DNA of 64,000 nt from JAWXBA01 sp048499805. GTDB taxonomy: Bacteria; Gemmatimonadota; Gemmatimonadetes; Gemmatimonadales; GWC2-71-9. Every line of letters starts with the position of its first letter. Within the stretch, counting starts at the first letter, position 1. Location: the NCBI GenBank assembly GCA_048499805.1, contig JASNZF010000006.1, positions 186,001-250,000 on the forward strand, given 5' to 3'. The translations under genes and the position numbers were made by a program. Positions 34,182 to 42,052 of the stretch are shown one piece after another. The notes below the pieces were generated by a model that was given only the letters and a program-made list of their open reading frames with translations, did no database searches and had not been told where the DNA came from.

Positions 34182-34617
34182 TCAGTCGGGCAAGACGTCG
34201 GTTCGGGCCGAACCGAACGTCATCCCGATGATTGACATCATGCTGGTGCTGCTGATCATCTTCATGATCGTGACACCGCTGATCGCGTCGGGATTCAAGG
34301 CCGTCATGCCCCAGGGGGTCAACCTGGACGACGCGCCCGAGGACGACGCCGATGTGATCCTGGGCATCGACGAGAATGGCGGGTTCTTCCTGAACGGGCA
34401 GTCGATCCCGCAGGAGGCGCTCGAGGACCAGCTCAAGGCGATCTACGCCGCGCGGCCGGACGACAAGGTCCTGTACTTCCGCGGCGACCAGAACCTGAAG
34501 TTCAGCAGGATCCAGGACGGGGTGGAGATCGCCCGCCGCGCCGGGGTCCGGGTGATGGCGGCCATCACCGAGCTCAAGCAGGAGGGCGGCATGTTCGGGT
34601 CCTCCAAGGAGCCATGA
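34165..34617 (+). CDS. exbD: Biopolymer transport protein ExbD, first copy
   Basis: A 150-residue ExbD/TolR protein. A short cytoplasmic N-terminus (RAEPNVIPMIDIMLVLLIIFMIV) carries the essential membrane Asp in PMIDIMLVLL, and a periplasmic domain (ILGIDENGGFFLNGQSI, YFRGDQNLKFSRIQDGVEIAR) follows. The GTG at 34165 lies inside the end of exbB (17-nt overlap). With ExbB it forms the proton-driven motor that energises TonB. Confidence 0.92.
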   Translation: MGTSVNQSGKTSVRAEPNVIPMIDIMLVLLIIFMIVTPLIASGFKAVMPQGVNLDDAPEDDADVILGIDENGGFFLNGQSIPQEALEDQLKAIYAARPDDKVLYFRGDQNLKFSRIQDGVEIARRAGVRVMAAITELKQEGGMFGSSKEP

Positions 34618-34621
34618 GACC

Positions 34622-35026
34622 ATGGGCATGAGCACTGGCGGCGGCGGCGACATCAGCGCCGAGCCGAACGTCATTCCAATGATCGACATCATGCTGGTGC
34701 TGCTGATCATCTTCATGATCTCGCAGCCGCTGGCCCGGATGGCGATGAGCATCCAGGTCCCGCCGCAGGAAACCGCGGCGGTGGCCAACCCCACTTCGGC
34801 CCAGATCGTCCTGGAGCTGACCGCCGACGGCGGCTATGCCTTCAACGGACAGCCGGTGCCGATGGACCAGCTGGCGCAGCAGGTGCACGTGATCTACGAC
34901 AATCGGCCTGCCAAGCTGATGTTCCTCAAATCGGCGCCGGACCGCAAGTACATCGAGGTCATCGAAGCGATGGACATTGCGCGCGGTGCCGGGGTGCAGG
35001 TGATCGGGTTTACGCCGCGGAACTGA
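34622..35026 (+). CDS. exbD: Biopolymer transport protein ExbD, second copy
   Basis: A 134-residue ExbD/TolR paralogue with the same anchor (AEPNVIPMIDIMLVLLII) and a periplasmic domain (LELTADGGYAFNGQPVPM, FLKSAPDRKYIEVIEAMDIAR). It starts 5 nt after the first exbD. Pairs of different ExbD proteins with one ExbB occur in several Gram-negative phyla. A strong hairpin at 35055-35084 follows and probably ends the operon. Confidence 0.92.
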   Translation: MGMSTGGGGDISAEPNVIPMIDIMLVLLIIFMISQPLARMAMSIQVPPQETAAVANPTSAQIVLELTADGGYAFNGQPVPMDQLAQQVHVIYDNRPAKLMFLKSAPDRKYIEVIEAMDIARGAGVQVIGFTPRN

Positions 35027-35054
35027 TGCGCGCGGTTGCAGTGCGAAACCCGGC

Positions 35055-35084
35055 CTCGCGGGAGCCCGTATGGGCTCCCGCGAG
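35055..35084 (+). terminator. Rho-independent-like terminator of the tonB-exbBDD operon
   Basis: A perfect 13-bp GC-rich inverted repeat (35055-35067 and 35072-35084) with a 4-nt loop, followed by TCGTTT. It lies 29 nt after the second exbD stop. An ATG inside the stem (35070) opens the next reading frame but is an unlikely start for that reason. Confidence 0.8.
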
Positions 35085-35102
35085 TCGTTTCCGGACCCTG
35101 TG

Positions 35103-35882
35103 ATGCCGATGCTTCCCTCCTTCGACCCCGCCCGCCGGCGCCGCTCCCGCCAGGCGACCCTCGTCTCCGTGCTCCTGCACCTGGCGCTGGTTCTCCTGGT
35201 GCTGCCCCGGGTCGACCTGCTCGGCCCCATGGCGCGGACCCCGCTTCCGGGGGAGCCCAGCCGCGGCACGGGGGGTGGCGGGGGCGGAGACGGCGGCACC
35301 CGAATGCAGTACGTGGCCCTCCCGCCTGCCGCCGCCGCAGCGCCGCCGGCCGCCGTTGTCCCTCCCGTTCCACCTCCCCCGCCACCCACCCCCTCGCTGC
35401 CCGTTCCCGACCCCGAGCCGGTCCCACCGGTGCCCGTGACGGCCCCGGTCGACACGACCCGGTCCCCGGCGGCCGGAACGCGGGACAGCAGCGGTGCGGC
35501 CGCCGGGGGGCTTGCCGCGGGCCGGGGGCCGGGGAGCGGCGGCGGGTCCGGAGGCGGGCAGGGCACCGGGACGGGAACCGGCACCGGGGGAGGGAGCGGT
35601 GCCGGAAGCGGCGGGGAAGGGGGCCTGGCCCGGCCACCGGAGCCGCGCCAACTCATCATCCCGCCGGAATTCCCGCGCTCGATGCGCGGGGTCCGGTTAC
35701 GCGTTACCTTCTGGGTTGCCGCGGATGGCCGGGTCCAGCGGGTGGAGTTCGATCCCGCTGTTCCCGACCGTGGCTATGCCAGGAGACTGGAAGAGGTCTT
35801 GCGGGACTATCGCTTCCGGCCGGCGCGTGACGAGCAGGGACGCGACGTGCCCGGGACCACCACGGTTACCCTCACCTTTTGA
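35103..35882 (+). CDS. TonB-like protein with Gly/Pro-rich linker
   Basis: About 259 residues from the ATG at 35103 (a frame opening at 35070 would begin inside the terminator stem). It has an N-terminal anchor (TLVSVLLHLALVLLVLP) and a long linker of Pro-rich then Gly-rich low-complexity sequence. The C-terminal TonB/TolA-like domain shows LIIPPEFPRSMRGVRLRVTFWVAADGRVQ...LRDYRFRPARDEQG. It probably transduces energy or spans the periplasm. It lies after the operon terminator, so it may have its own promoter. The linker's Gly-Thr repeats may vary in length. Confidence 0.75.
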   Translation: MPMLPSFDPARRRRSRQATLVSVLLHLALVLLVLPRVDLLGPMARTPLPGEPSRGTGGGGGGDGGTRMQYVALPPAAAAAPPAAVVPPVPPPPPPTPSLPVPDPEPVPPVPVTAPVDTTRSPAAGTRDSSGAAAGGLAAGRGPGSGGGSGGGQGTGTGTGTGGGSGAGSGGEGGLARPPEPRQLIIPPEFPRSMRGVRLRVTFWVAADGRVQRVEFDPAVPDRGYARRLEEVLRDYRFRPARDEQGRDVPGTTTVTLTF

Positions 35883-35892
35883 GCCTTCCTGA

Positions 35893-37422
35893 ATGAGCCA
35901 GCTCTTTGCCCGCAAGTCGCTCGCCGACTGCCAGGATGACCTTGCCGAGCGCGGCGGCCTCAAGCGCCACCTGACGAAGTGGCACCTCACCGCCCTCGGC
36001 GTGGGGGCCACCATCGGGGCCGGGATCTTCGCCACCACCGGCACGGCGATCGTGGGCGATGCGGCCCGGCCCGGCGCCGGGCCGGCGATCATCTTCTCCT
36101 TCATCCTCACCGCCGTGGCGTGCGGCTTCGCCGCCCTCTGCTATGCCGAGTTCGCGGCGATGGTGCCGATCTCCGGCTCCGCGTACACCTATGCCTACTC
36201 GTCGCTCGGCGAGCTCATGGCCTGGATCATCGGCTGGGACCTGATCATCGAGTATGCGGTGGGGAACGTGGCCGTCGCGATCGGGTGGTCAGGGTATTTC
36301 CGGGAGCTGGTGGGGTTGATCGGGATCGACATACCCGCGTGGCTGGCGACCGACTACCGGACCGCGTTCGCCGCCGCCGCCCGGGTGGCGGAAGGGGCCA
36401 CCGACGGCACCGCCCTGTTCCTCGCCTCGGCCACCACCACGGCACCCATGTTCGGCTCGCTGCCGCTGATCATCAACCTTCCCGCGGTGGCCATCGTCCT
36501 GCTGCTGACCTGGGTGCTGGTGCGGGGCGTCCGCGAGTCGGCCAACATGAACAACGCGATGGTGATCCTCAAGGTCGGGATCATCCTCTTCTTCATCGTG
36601 GTCGGCGCCTTCCTGATCCAGCCCGGCAACTGGACCGACCCGGCCCTCGGCGGGTTTGCCCCGAATGGCATCAAGGGGATCAGTGCCGCTGCGGCTATCA
36701 TCTTCTTCAGTTACATCGGGTTTGACGCCGTCTCCACGGCTTCCGAGGAGGCGGTCAATCCCGGCCGGGACATGCCGTTCGGCATCATCATGAGCCTGGT
36801 CATCACCACCGTGCTCTACATCCTGCTCTCGATCGTGATGACCGGCATGGCGCCATGGAACGTGCTCGGCACCGCGGAGCCAATGGTCACGGCCCTCCAG
36901 TTCGCCGAGGGGCCGGCAATCGTCCTCAACTCCTCACGGTTCATCATCGCGCTGGGTGCGGTGATCGCCATGGGCAGCGTGCTGCTGGTCTTCCAGCTGG
37001 GCCAGCCCCGGATCTTCTTCTCGATGTCCCGCGATGGGCTGCTGCCGAAGTGGTTCGCCAAGGTGCACCCCAAGTACGGCACGCCGCACATCGGGACGAT
37101 CCTGACCGGCCTCTTCGTGGCGTTCTTCGCGGCCTTTGCCGACATCGCCGAGGTGGTGGACCTGGTGAACATCGGGACGCTGTTTGCCTTTGTGATCGTC
37201 TCGGTGGGTGTGATCGTCCTGCGCTTCAAGGAGCCGGACCGGGTGCGGCCGTTCAAGGTGCCGGGCGCCCCGTGGACGCCGCTGATCTCGATCGTGGCCT
37301 GCGGCTACCTGATGGTCCAGCTGCCGACCGTCACCTGGATCCGGTTCGGGCTGTGGTTGGCGCTGGGGCTCGGGATCTATTTCCTGTACGGGATGCGGCA
37401 CAGCCGGATGCGGGGGAGGTAG
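35893..37422 (+). CDS. APC-family amino acid permease (cationic amino-acid transporter type)
   Basis: A 509-residue transporter with about 12-14 helices. The first helix has the substrate motif GVGATIGAGIFATTGTA; further features are FSFILTAVACGFAALCYAEFAAMVPISGSAY, FFSYIGFDAVSTASEEAVNP and SMSRDGLLPKWFAKVHPKYGTP. These match the cationic amino-acid transporter/YfnA branch of the APC superfamily. It likely imports amino acids. The stop is followed by a G-rich octamer array and then the convergent kinase gene. Confidence 0.93.
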   Translation: MSQLFARKSLADCQDDLAERGGLKRHLTKWHLTALGVGATIGAGIFATTGTAIVGDAARPGAGPAIIFSFILTAVACGFAALCYAEFAAMVPISGSAYTYAYSSLGELMAWIIGWDLIIEYAVGNVAVAIGWSGYFRELVGLIGIDIPAWLATDYRTAFAAAARVAEGATDGTALFLASATTTAPMFGSLPLIINLPAVAIVLLLTWVLVRGVRESANMNNAMVILKVGIILFFIVVGAFLIQPGNWTDPALGGFAPNGIKGISAAAAIIFFSYIGFDAVSTASEEAVNPGRDMPFGIIMSLVITTVLYILLSIVMTGMAPWNVLGTAEPMVTALQFAEGPAIVLNSSRFIIALGAVIAMGSVLLVFQLGQPRIFFSMSRDGLLPKWFAKVHPKYGTPHIGTILTGLFVAFFAAFADIAEVVDLVNIGTLFAFVIVSVGVIVLRFKEPDRVRPFKVPGAPWTPLISIVACGYLMVQLPTVTWIRFGLWLALGLGIYFLYGMRHSRMRGR

Positions 37423-37425
37423 GGG

Positions 37426-37465
37426 CGGGTCGGCGGGTCGGCGGGTCAGCGGGTCAGAGGGTCAG
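37426..37465. repeat. Tandem octamer array CGGGTCGG / CGGGTCAG (five units)
   Basis: Units start at 37426, 37434, 37442, 37450 and 37458 (the last AGGGTCAG), beginning 3 nt after the permease stop. The sense strand is G-rich. One or two bases from the CGGGGCAG unit used elsewhere. Confidence 0.95.
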
Positions 37466-37512
37466 GTGGGGGGGCGGGCTGGGTCAAATGTGAAAGGTTG
37501 GACTGAACCGGA

Positions 37513-37534
37513 GGGGCCGGATCTACTCGGCCCC
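37513..37534. terminator. Hairpin between convergent permease and kinase genes
   Basis: 7-bp arms GGGGCCG/CGGCCCC with an 8-nt loop, in the short gap between converging genes. No T-tract. It may contribute to termination in either direction. Confidence 0.4.
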
Positions 37535-37541
37535 GACAAGG

Positions 37542-38423
37542 TCAGCCGCTCGCCAACAGCAGCGCCCCCTCGACCGGATCGAGGGGGCGTTGTCTCACCT
37601 GGGCGTCGCCCAGATCCGCCAGCCGAGCCTCCACCCGCTCGCGGAGCGGCCCCCCGGTGCCGATCAACCCTCCTGACAACGCCACCTCGACCTGGCCGGA
37701 TTCTCCCATCGTGGCGCGCACCAGTGCCACCAGCTCATCGGCCGCCCGATCCAGGATCGCGCTCGCCATCTGGTCCCCTCGCTCCGCCGCGGCCACCACG
37801 CCCGGCGCCAGCGCCGCCACCTCGCTCGGCGTTGCCGTCACGCTCCAGCGGACCAGCTCCTGAAAGGTCCCGCAGCGCACGATCGGTCCCATCGCCCCGA
37901 GCAGCGTGGTGGCCCCCCCTCGACCATCGGTCGAGCGGCTCAGCGCCTGCAGCCCCATCCGCCCGATCCAGTAGCCGCCGCCCTCGTCTCCCACCTGCCA
38001 GCCGAAGCCGCCCGCCCGCCTGAGCCCTCCGTCGCCCCCGCGCGCCACCGCGATGCTGCCAGTGCCAGCGATGAGGATGATGCCGGGCCCCGAACCGAAG
38101 GCGGCCGCCAGGGCCAACTCGACATCGGTGGTCACCACCAGGCGGTCGGCCAGGTCGTGCATCCGGAGGGCGGTGCGCAGCTCCTGTCGCTCCTCCTCGC
38201 GTCCGGCCCCCGCCGCCCCGACCACGAGGACATCGCCGCGAAGCGCGCCCGCCTGGGTCAGCGCAACGCGAATGGTGTCGGCGATGTTCGAGGCAGCCGC
38301 CATCGCCCGGGTCGGGCGCACGGCGCCGGCCCCGCCGCGGGCCCGCCCCGCCTCCACGCCATCGCGCCAGATCGCTGCCGTGCTCGAGGTGCCACCGGCA
38401 TCCACACCGATCACAATGGTCAT
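37542..38423 (-). CDS. BadF/BadG-type sugar kinase, probable N-acetylglucosamine or N-acetylmuramic acid kinase
   Basis: A 293-residue ASKHA-fold kinase. It has phosphate-1 GVDAGGTSSTAAI, VVGAAGAGREEE, phosphate-2 ILIAGTGSIAVARG, GGFGWQVGDEGGGYWIGRMG and adenosine motif VALSGGLIGTGG. This is the BadF/BadG family that includes GlcNAc kinases and the clostridial MurK, which accepts MurNAc and GlcNAc. It overlaps the upstream symporter gene (ATGA), and NagZ/NamZ-type hydrolases lie nearby, so cell-wall sugar salvage is the favoured role. A perfect 11-bp inverted repeat (37563-37589) lies in the last codons and could serve as a terminator for the convergent permease. Confidence 0.82.
   Translation of the reverse strand: MTIVIGVDAGGTSSTAAIWRDGVEAGRARGGAGAVRPTRAMAAASNIADTIRVALTQAGALRGDVLVVGAAGAGREEERQELRTALRMHDLADRLVVTTDVELALAAAFGSGPGIILIAGTGSIAVARGGDGGLRRAGGFGWQVGDEGGGYWIGRMGLQALSRSTDGRGGATTLLGAMGPIVRCGTFQELVRWSVTATPSEVAALAPGVVAAAERGDQMASAILDRAADELVALVRATMGESGQVEVALSGGLIGTGGPLRERVEARLADLGDAQVRQRPLDPVEGALLLASG
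37563..37589 (+). terminator. Hairpin embedded in the 3' end of the kinase coding region
   Basis: Perfect 11-bp arms (37563-37573, 37579-37589) with a 5-nt loop, followed on the plus strand by TTGTCT. It lies 140 nt beyond the stop of the convergent APC permease. The codons involved encode DPVEGALLL of the kinase. A dual role is inference. Confidence 0.4.
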
Positions 38424-39901
38424 GTCACCCCCGCCGCCGGTCGGCGAATCAGGCTGGACAGCACGCCGACTCCGATGGTGATGAGCGTCCCGATCGGCAC
38501 GTACCACGGGAAGCTGATCGTGCCCACGGGCGCGAGCCACCCGAGTCCCGGCAAGGCGGCGAGGCGGCCGGCAAAGACCACACCGCCCATGAGAACGATC
38601 GTGGTGATTGCCCCGAGGATCACATCCGGTCCCCGCGCGCGCGCCCAGCGGCCGGCCAGGATGTAGGTACCGAGGAGCGCACCGTAGGTGATCGACGCAA
38701 TCGAGAGAGCGAGGACCACCACCGGCGTGTCATTGCGGGAGGCGGAGTAGTGGAAGCCGAGCGCCGCACCGATCAGGAGCAGTCCCCAGACCAGCGAGAA
38801 GATCCGGCCCACCCGGAAGAGGTGGACCGGGTCGCGCTTGCCGGTCCACCCGGCGTACAGGTCGTTGGTCATCGACGAGGCGAGGGCATTGATCGAGGAA
38901 CTGATCGTGCTCATGGCCGCGGCCAGGATGCCGGCGATCACCAGCCCCGAGACTCCCGAGGGGAGCTGGTCGATGATGAAGCGGGGGAAGATCTGGTCGC
39001 TGGCCATCTCGTCGGGCGCCAGGCCGGCGGCCCAGATCGCCGACCCGACCATCAGGAAGAGCAGGAACTGGAGGATCACCAGCACCCCGGAGCCGACCAA
39101 GGCGCGCTGGGCATCCTTGAGCGACCGGGTCGCCAGCAGCCGCTGCACGATCAGGTGGTCGGTGCCGTGGCTGGCCGCCGAGAGCATCGCGCCGCCGATC
39201 AGGCCACCCAGGAAGGTGTAGGGGACGCTGAACGAGAAGTCCCACTCGAAGAGCTTGAGCTTGCCGGCCTCCGAGGCCATCGCCAACGCGGGACCGGCGC
39301 CGCCGGCCAGCTTCCAGGCCACGAAAAGCGCGGCGATCCCCCCGCCGACATAGACCGCCAGCTGGATCACGTCGGCCCAGACCACCGCCTTGAGCCCGCC
39401 GAACCAGGTGTATCCCAGGGTCACCACGCCCATGACCACGATCGCGACGCCGACGTCCCACCCGGTCACCAGCGCCAGCGGGATCGCGCCGGCGAAGATG
39501 CGCACCCCGTCGGCCAGGAACCGGGTGGCCAGGAAGGAGACCGACAGGAGCCGCCGGGTGTGGACGCCGAACCGCGTCTCGAGCCGCGCGTAGGCGGTTT
39601 CCTGCTCGCCGGCGAAGTATCCCGGCAGCAGCCAGCGGGCCACCAGGATCCGGCCCAGCAGGTAGCCGAACGCGATCTGCAGGAAGGTGAGGTCGCCCCG
39701 CGCCCCGACGCCGGGCACCGAGATGACCGTCAGCGCCGACGTCTCGGTGGCCACGATCGAGAGCATGATCCCCCAGGCCGGGATGTCGCGGGCACCCAGG
39801 AAGTAGTCCCCGGACGAGGCGGTGCGCCGGGTGACCCAGAGGCCGATGCCCAGGGTGAAGGCGAAGTACGCGAGGAGGACGGCGAGGTCGAGTGGGGTCA
39901 G
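38420..39901 (-). CDS. Sodium:solute symporter (SSS family), apparent CTG start
   Basis: A transporter of about 493 residues with roughly 13 helices and SSS features: GDYFLGARDIPAWGIMLS, TETSALTVISVPG, GGLKAVVWADVIQL, and GILAAAMSTISSSINALASS. The first internal ATG (39766) would delete helix 1 and half of helix 2, yet homologous coding sequence continues upstream without a stop. In that frame there is no ATG, GTG or TTG before the next stop; the best candidate is CTG at 39901. A tandem AGGTAAG repeat lies immediately upstream, so repeat growth may have removed the original start. It is coupled to the sugar kinase (ATGA). Confidence 0.8.
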   Translation of the reverse strand: MTPLDLAVLLAYFAFTLGIGLWVTRRTASSGDYFLGARDIPAWGIMLSIVATETSALTVISVPGVGARGDLTFLQIAFGYLLGRILVARWLLPGYFAGEQETAYARLETRFGVHTRRLLSVSFLATRFLADGVRIFAGAIPLALVTGWDVGVAIVVMGVVTLGYTWFGGLKAVVWADVIQLAVYVGGGIAALFVAWKLAGGAGPALAMASEAGKLKLFEWDFSFSVPYTFLGGLIGGAMLSAASHGTDHLIVQRLLATRSLKDAQRALVGSGVLVILQFLLFLMVGSAIWAAGLAPDEMASDQIFPRFIIDQLPSGVSGLVIAGILAAAMSTISSSINALASSMTNDLYAGWTGKRDPVHLFRVGRIFSLVWGLLLIGAALGFHYSASRNDTPVVVLALSIASITYGALLGTYILAGRWARARGPDVILGAITTIVLMGGVVFAGRLAALPGLGWLAPVGTISFPWYVPIGTLITIGVGVLSSLIRRPAAGVT

Positions 39902-39905
39902 GGGG

Positions 39906-39935
39906 AGTGAGAGGTAAGAGGTAAGAGGTAAGAGG
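39906..39935. repeat. Tandem AGGTAAG heptamers upstream of the symporter
   Basis: Three perfect units (39912-39932) plus partial flanks, reading CTTACCT on the symporter sense strand directly before its presumed start. Same unit and position as before the aldolase and kynU. Confidence 0.93.
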
Positions 39936-40054
39936 AGCGTCAGGGGGTGGCCGGACTCCGTGCCAACACCGTACCGCCATCACCCTGGAAGCACGAAGGG
40001 CGGGGAGCCGTCGGCTCGCCCGCCCCTGTGTCTTGCTCCGCTAGTGGAAATCGC

Positions 40055-40423
40055 TCACGCGGTGAAGCTGCTGCCGCATCCGCAGCCACCGGTCGCGTTG
40101 GGGTTGTTGAAGGTGAAGCCGCTGCCCTGCATGCTGGTCACGTAGTCGATGGTCACGCCGTGCAGGTAGGGGGCGCTGAAGCCATCCACGAAGACCCGGA
40201 CGCCGTTGACCTCGAGGACCATGTCGTCCTCGATCGGCCGCTCCTCGATGTTCAGGCTGTACTTGAAACCGGAACAGCCACCCGGCAGCACGCTCACCCG
40301 CAGGCCACCCTCGGTCGGTTCCACCTTCTCCGCCGTGATGAACTTGTTGACCTCGGTCGCCGCCGCGTCCGAGAGAATCAAGTCAAGGCCGGGTGCGGCG
40401 GTCTGTTCGCTGGTATTGCTCAT
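40055..40423 (-). CDS. erpA: A-type iron-sulfur carrier (ErpA/IscA/HesB family)
   Basis: A 122-residue HesB-fold protein that carries Fe-S clusters to target enzymes. The three conserved Cys are visible: one in LPGGCSGFKY and two in the C-terminal GGCGCGSSF. The extended N-terminus (SNTSEQTAAPGLD) is not part of the domain. The ATG at 40423 has a GGAG upstream and an exact-consensus promoter begins 57 nt before it. No other Fe-S assembly gene is adjacent; erpA rather than iscA is chosen because no isc genes are present. Confidence 0.88.
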   Translation of the reverse strand: MSNTSEQTAAPGLDLILSDAAATEVNKFITAEKVEPTEGGLRVSVLPGGCSGFKYSLNIEERPIEDDMVLEVNGVRVFVDGFSAPYLHGVTIDYVTSMQGSGFTFNNPNATGGCGCGSSFTA

Positions 40424-40451
40424 CGGTGCCACTCCGCAAAGGTCAGCCCCA

Positions 40452-40480
40452 ATAATAGGGAGAATCGCTGGTTCTGTCAA
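40452..40480 (-). promoter_or_regulatory. Near-consensus housekeeping promoter of erpA
   Basis: TTGACA at 40480-40475, a 17-nt spacer, and TATTAT at 40457-40452 on the minus strand. The predicted start near 40445 leaves a leader of about 20 nt. This is the best sigma70-type promoter in the window. Confidence 0.8.
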
Positions 40481-40570
40481 TACCGAATGGTGATGTCGGC
40501 ATTTATGTAAGTCGTTGCCTCACAGTGCTTTAGGTGGGGCCATCAGAATGCGATCGGATCTTGAGAGACA

Positions 40571-40834
40571 GCGCGGAGGCGCGGAGAGCGCGGAGGTGCG
40601 GAGCACTCCTGGGCACAGTAGACCGACGTCGAGGCCAGGAAGAGCAGGACTTGCTGGGGGATTTGATGGGGGGCCTGCCGTAGGTGGTCATTGGTCCAAG
40701 CCATTGATTGGGATGATTCACCCCCTCCGCCCACGCACCACCACGGCCATTGAAAGCCAATGACACCATTCTGAGCCGCACGCGGCCATGCGAGTGACCT
40801 TCTCCGCGCCTCCGCGCTCTCCGCGGCTCCGCGC
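40571..40834. repeat. 264-bp MITE-like element with 33-bp terminal inverted repeats
   Basis: Left end 40571-40603 and right end 40802-40834 are reverse complements with two mismatches. Both are built of GCGGAG/CTCCGC repeats. The right side extends into further CTCCGCGT repeats up to 40862. The 198-bp interior has no convincing gene. It occupies most of the 450-bp gene-free stretch 40424-40873; no transposase or clear target-site duplication was seen. Confidence 0.78.
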
Positions 40835-40873
40835 AATCTGCAGTTCCTCCGCGTCTCCGCGTGAGCCCCGGCG

Positions 40874-42052
40874 TTACCGCTGAGCCACCCGGCGCAGCAC
40901 GAAACTCGCCACCTCGCGCCGCAACGCCACATGCCGCGAGTTCTCCCGGGTCGGGTGCACCCGGTTCGTCATCAGCACCAGCACCAGTTGGTGCGAGGGG
41001 TCCACCCAGATCGCCGTGCCGGTGAACCCGGTGTGCCAGACGGTCTGCGGTTCCACCGGTACCCCTGGCAGCGCTTGCTCCGTCGGTGTGTCCCACCCCA
41101 GGGCTCGGCTGGAACCCGGGACGACTTCCTGCCGGCTCATGAAGTGCTGGACGATGCTCCCCGGTACCCACCACCGCTCGCCGCTGGTCACGACCCCCTG
41201 GCTCCGCTCCGCGGCCACCAGCCACTCCCCGAACCGGACCAGGTCGCGGGTCGAGCCAAACAGCCCCGCGTGTCCCGACACGCCACCCAGGAACGCGGCA
41301 TTCTCGTCGTGGACCTCGCCCCGCAGCATCCGGCCCCGCCACGGATCCTGCTCGGTGGGCGCAATCCGGCCCAGCCACGAGGCGGGGGGGAGGTAGCGCG
41401 CGCCAACCATCCCGAGCGGCCTCGTGACCCGGTCGGCCACCAGCTGGTCGAGCGGCGCGCCAAGGACCCCCTCCATGACCTGGCCCAGGAAGATCAGGCC
41501 GAGGTCCGAGTACACCATTCGGGCGCCGGGAACGGTGTCGAGGGGAGTGGCGCGAACCAGGGCGCTCATCGAATCGGCGTCGGGGGTCAGTTCCCAGAAC
41601 CGCCGGTGCGCCGGCAGCCCGCTGGTGTGGGTCAGGAGGTGCCGGATGGTCACATCGCCGGCCCACGGGGGGGCCCGGCCGCGCACATAGCGCGACACCG
41701 GGGCGTCGAGGTCGAGCTTCCCCTCATGCACCGCCTGCATCGCCAGTGTCGTGACCCCGATCACCTTGGTGAGCGAGGCCAGGTCGTAGACCGTTTCCTG
41801 GTCGGGGCGCCGGTTGGCGCCCTTTCCCAGTTTGCCGGTGCCGTAGTAGAACTGCTGGCCCCGCCAGGAGATCCCCAGGACCGCCCCGGGGGCCGCACCC
41901 GCTGCCACGGCGCTGTCGAGGAGCCGGGTCAGCGGTGCCCAGGGAGACGCGGGATCGGGTGCGCCGAGCCGGTTCGCCGGTGCGCACGCGGTGGCCACAA
42001 GGGCCGCAACCACGAGCGGGAAGGAGACGGCGCGGCGTCCGGGTGCAATCAT
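40874..42052 (-). CDS. Serine beta-lactamase-family hydrolase, AmiE-like lipoprotein
   Basis: A 392-residue class C beta-lactamase/PBP-fold protein with a lipoprotein signal (LVVAALVATAC, lipid Cys C23). The catalytic SxxK is S93-x-x-K96 in DLASLTKVIG, the second motif is YSD in MVYSDLGL, and HTGFTG takes the KTG position. In Bacillus subtilis the AmiE amidase of this fold is encoded beside nagZ and namZ (ybbE-ybbD-ybbC) and removes peptides from MurNAc. The same three-gene grouping here suggests an equivalent role; an esterase is the alternative. Overlaps nagZ by ATGA. Confidence 0.8.
   Translation of the reverse strand: MIAPGRRAVSFPLVVAALVATACAPANRLGAPDPASPWAPLTRLLDSAVAAGAAPGAVLGISWRGQQFYYGTGKLGKGANRRPDQETVYDLASLTKVIGVTTLAMQAVHEGKLDLDAPVSRYVRGRAPPWAGDVTIRHLLTHTSGLPAHRRFWELTPDADSMSALVRATPLDTVPGARMVYSDLGLIFLGQVMEGVLGAPLDQLVADRVTRPLGMVGARYLPPASWLGRIAPTEQDPWRGRMLRGEVHDENAAFLGGVSGHAGLFGSTRDLVRFGEWLVAAERSQGVVTSGERWWVPGSIVQHFMSRQEVVPGSSRALGWDTPTEQALPGVPVEPQTVWHTGFTGTAIWVDPSHQLVLVLMTNRVHPTRENSRHVALRREVASFVLRRVAQR

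Noticed and set aside
35070..35102. ATG at 35070 as the start of the second TonB-like gene
   Set aside because: It lies inside a perfect terminator stem; the ATG at 35103 keeps the whole anchor and domain.
40424..40873. A riboswitch or small RNA in the gap upstream of erpA
   Set aside because: The gap is explained by an ordinary promoter and an inverted-repeat element; no conserved riboswitch core was recognised.
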